Shown in pieces: positions 56,834 to 64,000 of a stretch of 64,000 nucleotides of DNA. Position 1 is the first letter of the stretch. Every line of letters starts with the position of its first letter. The notes below the pieces were generated by a model. The model worked only from the letters and a program-made list of their open reading frames with translations, had not been told where the DNA came from and searched no databases. The stretch is from the NCBI RefSeq assembly GCF_008801715.1, contig NZ_VZPG01000003.1, forward strand, positions 1-64,000, given 5' to 3'. This stretch comes from Pseudochrobactrum saccharolyticum (lineage in GTDB: Bacteria > Pseudomonadota > Alphaproteobacteria > Rhizobiales > Rhizobiaceae). The position numbers and the translations under genes are program-made.

Positions 56834-58870
56834 ATGAATAATGATCCGCTCTTACAGCCTTATCAGCTTAAACATCTGCGGCTTCGCAACCGTATTATTA
56901 CAACATCCCACGAGCCTGCTTATCCGGAAGACGGCATGCCGAAAGATGCCTATCGCGCTTATCATGTGGAGCGTGCAAAGGCTGGTGTGGCGCTGACCAT
57001 GACTGCCGGTTCGGCAACGGTCTCGCGCGATAGTCCGCCGGTTTTCAATAATGTGCTCGCCTATAAGGACGAGGTGGTGCCGTGGATGAAAGCGCTGGCA
57101 GACGAATGTCATGAATATGGTGCAGCGGTAATGATCCAGCTCACCCATCTCGGCCGCCGTACCCGCTGGGACAAAGGCGACTGGTTGCCAGCTGTCACCT
57201 CGTCTCACGAGCGGGAAGGGGCGCACCGCGCTTTTCCGAAACGTCTCGAAGACTGGGACATTGAGCGGATTATCAAGGATTTTGGCGATGCGGCAGAGCG
57301 TATGCAGGCGGCCGGTCTCGACGGGATAGAGTTGCAGGCCTATGGCCATCTGATCCAGCAATTCTGGTCACCGGTAACCAATGATCTCGACAATGCCTAT
57401 GGCGGTTCGCTGGATAATCGTCTGCGTTTTACCTTTGATGTGCTGGCAGAAATCCGCAAACGGGTGGGGCCGGAATTTATTGTTGGTATCCGCTATACCG
57501 GCGATGAGATGATGGAAGGCGGCCATGATAAGGAGGAGGGGATCGAAATTTCCCGCCGTCTTAAAGATAGTGGCATGATTGACTTCCTGAATGTGGTGCG
57601 CGGCCATATTGATACTGATCCGGCAATGACTGACCTTATTCCTATTCAGGGCATGGCTAATTCACCACATCTGGATTTTGCCGGTGAAATACGCGCGGCT
57701 ACGAATTTTCCGACTTTCCATGCGGCGAAGATACCGGATGTGGCAACAGCCCGCCATGCCATTGCCTCCGGCAAGCTCGATATGGTGGGAATGACCCGCG
57801 CGCATATGACCGATCCGCATATTGTGCGTAAAATTATTGAGGGAAGAGAAGAAGATATCCGCCCTTGTGTTGGTGCGAATTATTGCCTCGACCGGATTTA
57901 TCAGGGCGGTGCCGCCTATTGCATTCATAATCCGGCGACAGGGCGTGAACTGACCATGCCGCACACGATCAGCAAAGCACCGGTAAAAAAGAAGGTTGTG
58001 ATTGTCGGTGCAGGGCCAGCCGGTATGGAAGCCGCCCGCGTTGCCGGTGAACGCGGCCATGAAGTCGTGGTTTTTGAAGCCGCGGACAGGGCAGGCGGGC
58101 AGATCCGTCTCACCGCACAATCACCGCGCCGTCGTGAGATGATCAGCATTATCGACTGGCGTATGGCACAATGCGAACGCTTTGGCGTGCAATTCCGTTT
58201 CAATACATGGGCAGAGCAGGCGGAAATTGAGGCTGAAAGCCCTGATGTCGTGATTATTGCCACCGGTGGTATGCCGCATGTTGAAATGCTTCCCGAGGGC
58301 AACGATCTCGTTGTTTCCGCATGGGACATTCTCTCCGGTGATGTCAAAGCGGGCAGCAATGTGCTGATTTTTGATGATGCGGGTGACCATGCAGCTCTGC
58401 AGGCGGCAGAAGTGCTGGCAAAAGCAGGAGCAAAAGTTGAAGTCATGACCCCGGATCGGAGTTTCGCACCGGAAATCATGGCGATGAACCTTGTGCCCTA
58501 TATGCGCAGCCTGCAGAAAGACGGGGTAACTTTCACCGTGACCTATCGTCTTGATAAAGTCACCCGAAACGGCAACAGCCTCACTGCGCATATCGGCAGT
58601 GATTATGGCGGTGTAGACAAACAACAGGACCACGACCAGATCGTGATTAATCACGGCACAAGACCGCTGGATGATCTGTATTTTGAACTTAAACCGCAGT
58701 CCAGAAATCTCGGTGCGGTCAATTATGATGATCTGATCGCCGGACAGGCGCAGCAGGTTAATAAAAACGAGAGCGGCCGCTATCAGCTTTATCGTATCGG
58801 CGATGCTGTCGCTGCACGAAATACCCATGCAGCGATTTATGATGCGCTGCGTCTGATGAAAGATATCTAG
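56834..58870 (+). CDS. Old-yellow-enzyme-type FMN/Fe-S/FAD oxidoreductase
   Basis: A 678-aa protein of the 2,4-dienoyl-CoA reductase / trimethylamine dehydrogenase / N-methylproline demethylase group. Residues 1-340: TIM barrel with FMN (LRLRNRIITTSHEPAYPEDG, IQLTHLGRR, YGGSLDNRLRFTFDVLAEIR, GMTRAHMTDPHI). Cysteines for a 4Fe-4S cluster in CVGANYCLDRIYQGGAAYC. Residues 375-670: FAD/NAD part with VVIVGAGPAGMEAARVAGER. Reduces or demethylates a small substrate. AAAGGGGAA precedes the ATG. Substrate not evident. Confidence 0.9.
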   Translation: MNNDPLLQPYQLKHLRLRNRIITTSHEPAYPEDGMPKDAYRAYHVERAKAGVALTMTAGSATVSRDSPPVFNNVLAYKDEVVPWMKALADECHEYGAAVMIQLTHLGRRTRWDKGDWLPAVTSSHEREGAHRAFPKRLEDWDIERIIKDFGDAAERMQAAGLDGIELQAYGHLIQQFWSPVTNDLDNAYGGSLDNRLRFTFDVLAEIRKRVGPEFIVGIRYTGDEMMEGGHDKEEGIEISRRLKDSGMIDFLNVVRGHIDTDPAMTDLIPIQGMANSPHLDFAGEIRAATNFPTFHAAKIPDVATARHAIASGKLDMVGMTRAHMTDPHIVRKIIEGREEDIRPCVGANYCLDRIYQGGAAYCIHNPATGRELTMPHTISKAPVKKKVVIVGAGPAGMEAARVAGERGHEVVVFEAADRAGGQIRLTAQSPRRREMISIIDWRMAQCERFGVQFRFNTWAEQAEIEAESPDVVIIATGGMPHVEMLPEGNDLVVSAWDILSGDVKAGSNVLIFDDAGDHAALQAAEVLAKAGAKVEVMTPDRSFAPEIMAMNLVPYMRSLQKDGVTFTVTYRLDKVTRNGNSLTAHIGSDYGGVDKQQDHDQIVINHGTRPLDDLYFELKPQSRNLGAVNYDDLIAGQAQQVNKNESGRYQLYRIGDAVAARNTHAAIYDALRLMKDI

Positions 58871-58912
58871 CCCTTAAACAGGGGAGGGCTTTGATAAAAG
58901 ATGCCCTTAAAA

Positions 58913-58954
58913 AATTACCCCCTCCCCTTCCGGTCAGAAGGGGAGGGGGTAATT
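58913..58954. terminator. Bidirectional terminator, 18-bp perfect stem
   Basis: An 18-bp perfect inverted repeat (58913-58930 and 58937-58954; core ACCCCCTCCCC) with a 6-base loop lies between two convergent genes. A/T flanks provide T-runs in both directions. Confidence 0.8.
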
Positions 58955-58975
58955 ATTAAGCCGGATAAAGACAGA

Positions 58976-60664
58976 TCAGCCTTTTTGAGCAGCCAGAGCC
59001 TGCTCACGCATCGCGCTCAGGCTCATTTTCGGTGTAATCGCTTCCTGATCGATACGAATTTCAATCAGTGCAGGTTTGCCTGAAGCTACGCAACGTTCAA
59101 AAGCCGGTGCAAATTCATCCGTTGCCGCAACTGTTTCACCATGCAGGCCATAAGCTTGTGCCAGCGCTGCAAAATCCGGATTAGCGAGACCGGTGCCGGA
59201 AACACGACCCGGATAGGTGCGTTCCTGATGCATACGGATGGTGCCATACATGCCGTTATTAACAACGATGAACACGACGCGGGCATCATATTGCATCGCT
59301 GTTGCCAGTTCCTGACCATTCATCAGGAAGCAGCCGTCACCGGCAAAAGCAATGACAGTGCGGTCACGGTCGGTCAGTTTGGCAGCAATCGCTGCCGGTA
59401 CACCATAGCCCATGGAACCGTTGGTTGCGCCGAGCTGGGTGCGGAAGGTCTTGTACTGATAAAAACGATGCGGCCATGCAGTGTAGTTACCGGCACCGGT
59501 GGTCATAATCGTATCTTCAGGCAGATTTGCACGCATCCACTGCATGATTTCGCCCATCTGCACATCACCCGGAATTGGCGCATGTTGCAGATTGTCGTTG
59601 TAATTCTTGTTCAGTTCGGCTGTCCAGGATGCCCATTTATCAGAACCGATCTTGCCAAGACCGCGCAACTGCTTGGCAAAAGCAGCCATTGTCGCATTGA
59701 TCGGCAGGGTAGGGTAATAGACGCGTCCCAGTTCTTCCGAGCCGCTATGCACATGGATCAGCTTCTGGTTTGGCACCGGAATATTGACCATTGTATAGCC
59801 GGCACTGGTCATTTCCCCGATCCGCGCGCCGATGACCAGCAGCAAATCACTGTCTTTAATGCTTTGCAGCAGTTTCGGGCTTGCGGATGTGCCAAGCTCG
59901 CCGGCATAGTTAGCCAGCGCATTATTATAGAGATCCTGACAGCGGAATGATGTGGCAACAGGCAGATTATTCGCAACGCAGAAGGCTTCCGCATCAGCCA
60001 CAGCCTGTTTATTCCAGCCGCTGCCGCCGAGCATAACCACAGGACGCTCTGCTTGTTTCAGCAGATCAGCCAGTTCTTGCAATTGCTCTGCACCGGCAGA
60101 GATTTCGACCTTTTTATGTGCCGGCACGTCAGCAACACTGGCATGGGCGGTCAGCATATCTTCCGGCAGTGCCACAACAACAGGGCCCGGACGACCATTC
60201 ACTGCGCGATGAAATGCCTGAGATACCAGTTCCGGAATACGGGCAACATCATCAATCTGCACCACCCATTTGGCCATCTGGCCGAACATGCGGCGATAAT
60301 CCACTTCCTGAAAGGCTTCGCGCTCAACCTGATCGCTGGCAACCTGTCCGATAAACAGGATCATCGGGGTGGAATCCTGAAATGCCGTATGCACGCCCAC
60401 AGATGCGTTGGTTGCACCCGGTCCGCGGGTGACAAAAGCAATCCCCGGCTTGCCGGTGAGCTTGCCATAGGCTTCCGCCATATAAGTCGCACCGCCCTCC
60501 TGACGGCAGACAATCAGCTCAATATCCTCTTTTGCATCATGCAATGCATCCAGAGCCGCCAGATAGCTTTCACCCGGTACGCAGAAAGCTCTGTCCACGC
60601 CATTGATGCGCAAAGCATCAATCAGGATCTCTCCGCCTGTCCGGTGATTATTTTTATGATTCAT
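58976..60664 (-). CDS. Thiamine pyrophosphate-dependent enzyme, second copy
   Basis: A 562-aa acetolactate-synthase-like ThDP enzyme, clearly paralogous to 37063-38727: FCVPGESYLAALDALHDAKE, catalytic Glu in RQEGGATYMAEAYG, FVTRGPGATNASVGVHTAFQ, GSMGYGVPAAIAAKLTD, FAGDGCFLMNGQELATAMQY, VVNNGMYG. I use the ATG at 60664 with GAGGA about 10 bases upstream; ATGs at 60673 and 60712 are in frame. Convergent with the flavoprotein gene. Substrate unknown; may act on a 2-oxo acid. The upstream gap 60713-60999 belongs to its promoter and the ligase end. Confidence 0.88.
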   Translation of the reverse strand: MNHKNNHRTGGEILIDALRINGVDRAFCVPGESYLAALDALHDAKEDIELIVCRQEGGATYMAEAYGKLTGKPGIAFVTRGPGATNASVGVHTAFQDSTPMILFIGQVASDQVEREAFQEVDYRRMFGQMAKWVVQIDDVARIPELVSQAFHRAVNGRPGPVVVALPEDMLTAHASVADVPAHKKVEISAGAEQLQELADLLKQAERPVVMLGGSGWNKQAVADAEAFCVANNLPVATSFRCQDLYNNALANYAGELGTSASPKLLQSIKDSDLLLVIGARIGEMTSAGYTMVNIPVPNQKLIHVHSGSEELGRVYYPTLPINATMAAFAKQLRGLGKIGSDKWASWTAELNKNYNDNLQHAPIPGDVQMGEIMQWMRANLPEDTIMTTGAGNYTAWPHRFYQYKTFRTQLGATNGSMGYGVPAAIAAKLTDRDRTVIAFAGDGCFLMNGQELATAMQYDARVVFIVVNNGMYGTIRMHQERTYPGRVSGTGLANPDFAALAQAYGLHGETVAATDEFAPAFERCVASGKPALIEIRIDQEAITPKMSLSAMREQALAAQKG

Positions 60665-60999
60665 AGCCGACATTTCCTCAATAATGTTCGCCTGCAGTGA
60701 CTGTAACCGCACCGGTATCCCCCCGGATAACCTTGTTTGCGGTTAACTGCCGTCCGGAGCATAGCGTGCTCCGGTTTTGTTTTGCATGCCGGTGCCGAAT
60801 AACCATGTTCCGGTTTTTCGCAGCATGCTCCTAATCCGTCTCCCACGGATATAAGATCACAGAAATACAGTTTGAAAATTGAGCTTAGTCAACAACAAGC
60901 ACAATCATTTGTGATGAATAGTAATCACATTGTGCTGCTTATTCATCATTTGGCCGGAGAGCGGTTGCAAAATGACGGATGAAGCGGAAATTTAGCGAT

Positions 61000-62247
61000 T
61001 TAACGGGCTTTGACGCGTGCATGAAGGCGCAGGGCAAAAACCGCGGCCAGCAGTGAAAACCAGACCTGTCCGCGCGGGGCAAAGAACGGCGATTCCAGAG
61101 AGGCATAGAGCATCATAAAGACCCAAATGCGCAGATACATGACTGCGAGTGCCGGATCATTGCCGGATTTCTGGGAGCGATGATAATCCAGAAGCGGACA
61201 GAACAGCATCCAGACAATGAAAAGCGTGATGCCGATCAGCCCTGTTGTCATCATCAGGTTAATATAACCGTTATGCGCATGACCGGCTCTTGATGCCCAG
61301 GTCTCTATCTCATAGCCGCCATTGATCAAATGGGACATATTCCAGAATGTATCAAAGCCGAAACCGACCCACGGATGCGCACGCAATTGCTCCAGCGCGA
61401 ATTTCCAAATTTCGGTGCGCCCTGTAAATGTCGGATCCGAGATCAGGCCTGTAACAAAATCCTGCACAGGCAGGCTCACAACCGTGCCGACCGTGAGCAG
61501 CAGCATCAGCCCGACAGGTATGATCGCAGCGAGATATTGCAGCGGCAGCAATCGCACAAAACGAATGATCTCAGCCACGAGAAGAGCGATAACAATCAGA
61601 CCGATGGAGGTTTTATTGTTTGAAAAAATCAGGAAAATCGTGGCCAGAACAATATTCAGAGCCGGTATCAGATAATCATCTCTGCGCAGCAGATACAGAT
61701 TATAGATGATCAGTACGATCATCGCAGGTCCTGCAATATTCTTATGAGAAAAATGCCCGCGCCAAGAGCCGGCATTAATCAGTTCCAGCACCTCAGCTTC
61801 ATTATGAATGGAGACTTCCGGCATGAATATCACGCCGAAATAAGACAATCCCAGAATGAACAGGCTTAGATATTTCAACATGCGCTGAAAATGCTGCTGG
61901 TTTTCAGGCAGAATGACCCAAGCCATTGCGGTCACAATCACCGTTATACTGTAGACATAACGGCGGAAGGATATACCGGAATAATCAGACGTGAAGACTG
62001 TAATGAACTGCCAGAACAGCAGGATAATCAGCAATGGCGACAGCATTTTGAGGGCAATTTGCCAATTTGCCAGCAAATAAAGCGCAGAGATAAAGAACAG
62101 TGACAAAGACACAAGCTGCTGGAGCGCATTGCCCTGTTCCTGTGCGAGCAGCACCGACGGATCACGTAAATCCATAAAAGGTGTCAGCGTGACCCAGAAC
62201 AAAAGAAAAATCAGTACAAACAGGAGCGTCTTACCTGTCCGGTTCAC
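61000..62247 (-). CDS. O-antigen ligase-family membrane protein
   Basis: A 415-aa membrane protein with about 11 helices and the Wzy_C/WaaL-type periplasmic loop near residues 270-330: TGRTEIWKFALEQLRAHPWV, GFGFDTFW, and RAGHAHNGYINLMMTTGLIG (R and H of the family signature). Such proteins join or polymerise surface polysaccharide. No other polysaccharide gene is near. Confidence 0.88.
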   Translation of the reverse strand: MNRTGKTLLFVLIFLLFWVTLTPFMDLRDPSVLLAQEQGNALQQLVSLSLFFISALYLLANWQIALKMLSPLLIILLFWQFITVFTSDYSGISFRRYVYSITVIVTAMAWVILPENQQHFQRMLKYLSLFILGLSYFGVIFMPEVSIHNEAEVLELINAGSWRGHFSHKNIAGPAMIVLIIYNLYLLRRDDYLIPALNIVLATIFLIFSNNKTSIGLIVIALLVAEIIRFVRLLPLQYLAAIIPVGLMLLLTVGTVVSLPVQDFVTGLISDPTFTGRTEIWKFALEQLRAHPWVGFGFDTFWNMSHLINGGYEIETWASRAGHAHNGYINLMMTTGLIGITLFIVWMLFCPLLDYHRSQKSGNDPALAVMYLRIWVFMMLYASLESPFFAPRGQVWFSLLAAVFALRLHARVKAR

Positions 62248-62377
62248 TAATTTTTCCTTTCAAAATCATTATCTATTTAAATAGCACTAATATATTTCAT
62301 TCTGAACTTATTTCATTCTAGCACTTATGTATTTAAACTTCTATAATCTTGAAATTATGTCTGATTTTTGACTGAAA

Positions 62378-63703
62378 CTATATCCAGCGCAGCTCGGCTT
62401 CCATACCCATACGATCTGTCCGGTTTCGCAAGTTGAAAAGCACACCGACACGTTTGGCGGCCGTTTCCACAATGGTCAGCCCCAGTCCGGTGCCGGTCTG
62501 GCTCTTATTGCTGCCGCGATAAAAACGTGTGGTCAGCAACGGGATTTCTTCCTCCGCCACACCGGGCCCGCAATCTTTGACGACAATGCCGCTGCCGGTT
62601 GGCAGGCTTTCCCAGCTGATAGTTTCGTTCTGCGGTGAATAATGCGTCGCATTTTCATAAATATTGCGCAGCATCAGTGTGAGATTATGCCGGTCTGTCT
62701 GTATCACCTGTTCATAAAGAGCCGGATCAATGCGGTTTTCGACTTTTCGTCCGCTGACCGGATTTTGAGCAATGATTTCCTCAGCCAGCTGACCGAGATT
62801 GACCTTCTCACTCATCACGGGAGAGGCATCGGCATCCAGCTTGGCCAAAGCCAGCAATTGGCGGACAAGACGGGTTGTCCGGTCTACGGACAACAAAATT
62901 TGCTGTAATGCGCCTTCTTTAATTGCCGGATCGGCTGCCGCAAGTGCAATTTGTGCCTGTGTTTTCAAGCCGGCGAGGGGAGTGCGCAATTCATGGGCGG
63001 CAAAAGCCGTTACTTCCCGCTCATGGCGCCGTGCGGCTTCCACTTTGATAAACAGCCCGTTCAGTGCATCGGCCAATGGCCGTACTTCGGAAGGAATATT
63101 CGCCGCTTGCAACGGCCGCATATCATCCGCATCTTTTTGCCGGACTTTATCCGCCAGTTCATGCAATGGCCGCAGGCCACGGCCGAGACTGACCCAGATC
63201 AGGAAACCAAGCAGCGGCAGGATCAGAATAACCGGAGCGAGAAGCCCTTTAACCAGATCGCTGACAAGGCGGTCACGCAAAGCCAACCGGTCTGCAACGA
63301 TAATTCTTACGCCTTTTGCAGGATCAACGATTGTATAGACACGCCATAATTCACCCTCAACCACCTCATCGGAAAAGCCGGTGCTGTTGCCTGCTATTTT
63401 AATGTCCGGTGCGCCGGTTGAACTGCCGACGAGTTCGCCGTCCAGTGACCAGATCTGACAGGAAAGATAGCGTTCATAGCTGCCATGCTCATGTGGCAGG
63501 CTGATGGCTTTGGTTGTGTTCATGCCGGTGGAAGCATTGCCCAGCAGCGAATGCACCATGCGTGCGGCTTCCTGCAGACGTGTGTCGAGTACTTTTTCCA
63601 ACTCATTGCGGCTGTTAAAATAGGTCCATGCAACAGCACAGGCCCAGATAATGCCTGTGGCTGTGACGAGGATAATAAACAGTCTTTTATGCAGAGAAGT
63701 CAT
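62378..63703 (-). CDS. Two-component sensor histidine kinase (QseC/TctE-like)
   Basis: A 441-aa kinase: membrane helix near residues 7-28, periplasmic domain to about 155, second helix near 155-175 (GLLAPVILILPLLGFLIWVS), HAMP to 225, HisKA with the phospho-His in FAAHELRTPLAGLKTQAQIA, ATPase with NIYENATHYS (N box), VKDCGPGV (G1) and GTGLGLTIVETAAKR (G2). Its start overlaps the regulator gene's end by one base. Signal unknown. Confidence 0.92.
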   Translation of the reverse strand: MTSLHKRLFIILVTATGIIWACAVAWTYFNSRNELEKVLDTRLQEAARMVHSLLGNASTGMNTTKAISLPHEHGSYERYLSCQIWSLDGELVGSSTGAPDIKIAGNSTGFSDEVVEGELWRVYTIVDPAKGVRIIVADRLALRDRLVSDLVKGLLAPVILILPLLGFLIWVSLGRGLRPLHELADKVRQKDADDMRPLQAANIPSEVRPLADALNGLFIKVEAARRHEREVTAFAAHELRTPLAGLKTQAQIALAAADPAIKEGALQQILLSVDRTTRLVRQLLALAKLDADASPVMSEKVNLGQLAEEIIAQNPVSGRKVENRIDPALYEQVIQTDRHNLTLMLRNIYENATHYSPQNETISWESLPTGSGIVVKDCGPGVAEEEIPLLTTRFYRGSNKSQTGTGLGLTIVETAAKRVGVLFNLRNRTDRMGMEAELRWI

Positions 63704-64000
63704 TATGTTACCCGCATCCGGTAGCCGAGGCCGCGCACGGTTTCAATGGCATCCCGCCCGACTTTATTGCGCAGATTATGGATATGCACTTCAACAGTAT
63801 TGCTTTCCACTTCTTCCTGCCAGCCATAGAGCCTTTCTTCAATATCACTCTTGGAGCGGATAATTCCGGGTCTTTCCATTAAAGCAGCCAATACGGCAAA
63901 CTCCCTGCGTGACAGCGGAACCCGTTCGCCTTTCACTTTTGCATTGAGGCTGGAAGGATCAAGCTCTACATGACCGGCAATCATGACTGCGCGGGCGCGT
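63703..64000 (-). CDS. OmpR-family response regulator, C-terminal part (cut by window edge)
   Basis: The frame is open to the window edge; the ATG at 63984 is internal. The visible 98 residues are the winged-helix output domain: VPLSRREFAVLAALMERPGI, SKSDIEERLYGW, NTVEVHIHNLRNKVGRDAIE, TVRGLGYRM. The receiver domain lies beyond the window. Forms an operon with the kinase downstream. Confidence 0.92.
   Translation of the reverse strand, partial: RARAVMIAGHVELDPSSLNAKVKGERVPLSRREFAVLAALMERPGIIRSKSDIEERLYGWQEEVESNTVEVHIHNLRNKVGRDAIETVRGLGYRMRVT

Noticed and set aside
59141-59950. 269-codon plus-strand frame inside the second ThDP gene
   Set aside because: Antisense shadow of a clear enzyme gene.

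Overview
The window looks like part of a secondary replicon (chromid or megaplasmid) of a Brucellaceae-type alphaproteobacterium such as Brucella/Ochrobactrum/Pseudochrobactrum. The evidence is a complete repABC locus with two perfect parS palindromes (50971-55316), Omp25/Omp31-family outer membrane proteins, GapR (DUF2312), and a hydantoinase/ABC catabolic operon typical of Rhizobiales. Genus is inference; no rRNA or complete tRNA gene is present.

Region 1 (1-14927) is the replication, regulation and recombination half of a lambdoid-type prophage. A leftward replication operon (Cro-like protein, small proteins, RusA, DUF1376 protein, DnaA-domain-IV protein, GapR) diverges from a CI-like repressor. 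A second, rightward operon (small proteins, ERF annealing protein, YqaJ exonuclease, SSB-like protein, NinB, HNH, MmcB-like nuclease, excisionase, integrase) starts 3.6 kb away behind operators with the same CACGC-N4-GCGTG core as those at the repressor. Between them lie morons: an Omp25-like porin, an unknown two-gene cassette and an RNAP-alpha-CTD-like helix-hairpin-helix protein behind a large hairpin. The structural genes must lie left of the window or be absent.

Region 2 (14928-27678) is a separate 12.75 kb integrated element. It is bounded by a 23-bp direct repeat that is the 3' end of a tRNA, probably tRNA-Thr(GGU), so two elements sit in tandem at one tRNA site. It has its own 590-aa tyrosine integrase, a serine resolvase with an inverted-repeat candidate res site, a ParB-domain protein, RNase HI, a Xre regulator, an iterated 25-bp repeat family, and an isolated podovirus-type internal virion protein with no other structural gene. 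This suggests a phage satellite or decayed T7-like prophage. Its cargo includes a TIR-domain protein fused to an RsiV-like DUF3298 (lysozyme-binding family) domain, and a secreted ClpP-fold/LprI fusion. The TIR-DUF3298 protein is the best candidate for an undescribed defence system.

Region 3 (27679-36832) is replicon backbone with many small or secreted proteins: LysE exporter, DUF1003 and DUF4287 proteins, an LprI-type protein, a lipoprotein, a second Omp25-like porin, lipocalin, an AT-rich patch, GNAT and a chromate transporter.

Region 4 (36833-49951) is a coherent catabolic and uptake cluster: TPP-dependent enzyme, HyuA, HyuB, aminotransferase, uronate-dehydrogenase-like SDR, FAD oxidoreductase, LysR regulator, and a four-gene polar-amino-acid ABC transporter. 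A nearly identical 32-bp element lies upstream of both transcription units and is probably the LysR operator.

Region 5 (49984-64000) holds SURF1, repABC, a YigZ-family protein, a TetR regulator divergent from an old-yellow-enzyme-type FAD/Fe-S oxidoreductase, a second TPP enzyme paralogous to the first, an O-antigen-ligase-like membrane protein and a two-component system cut by the window edge.
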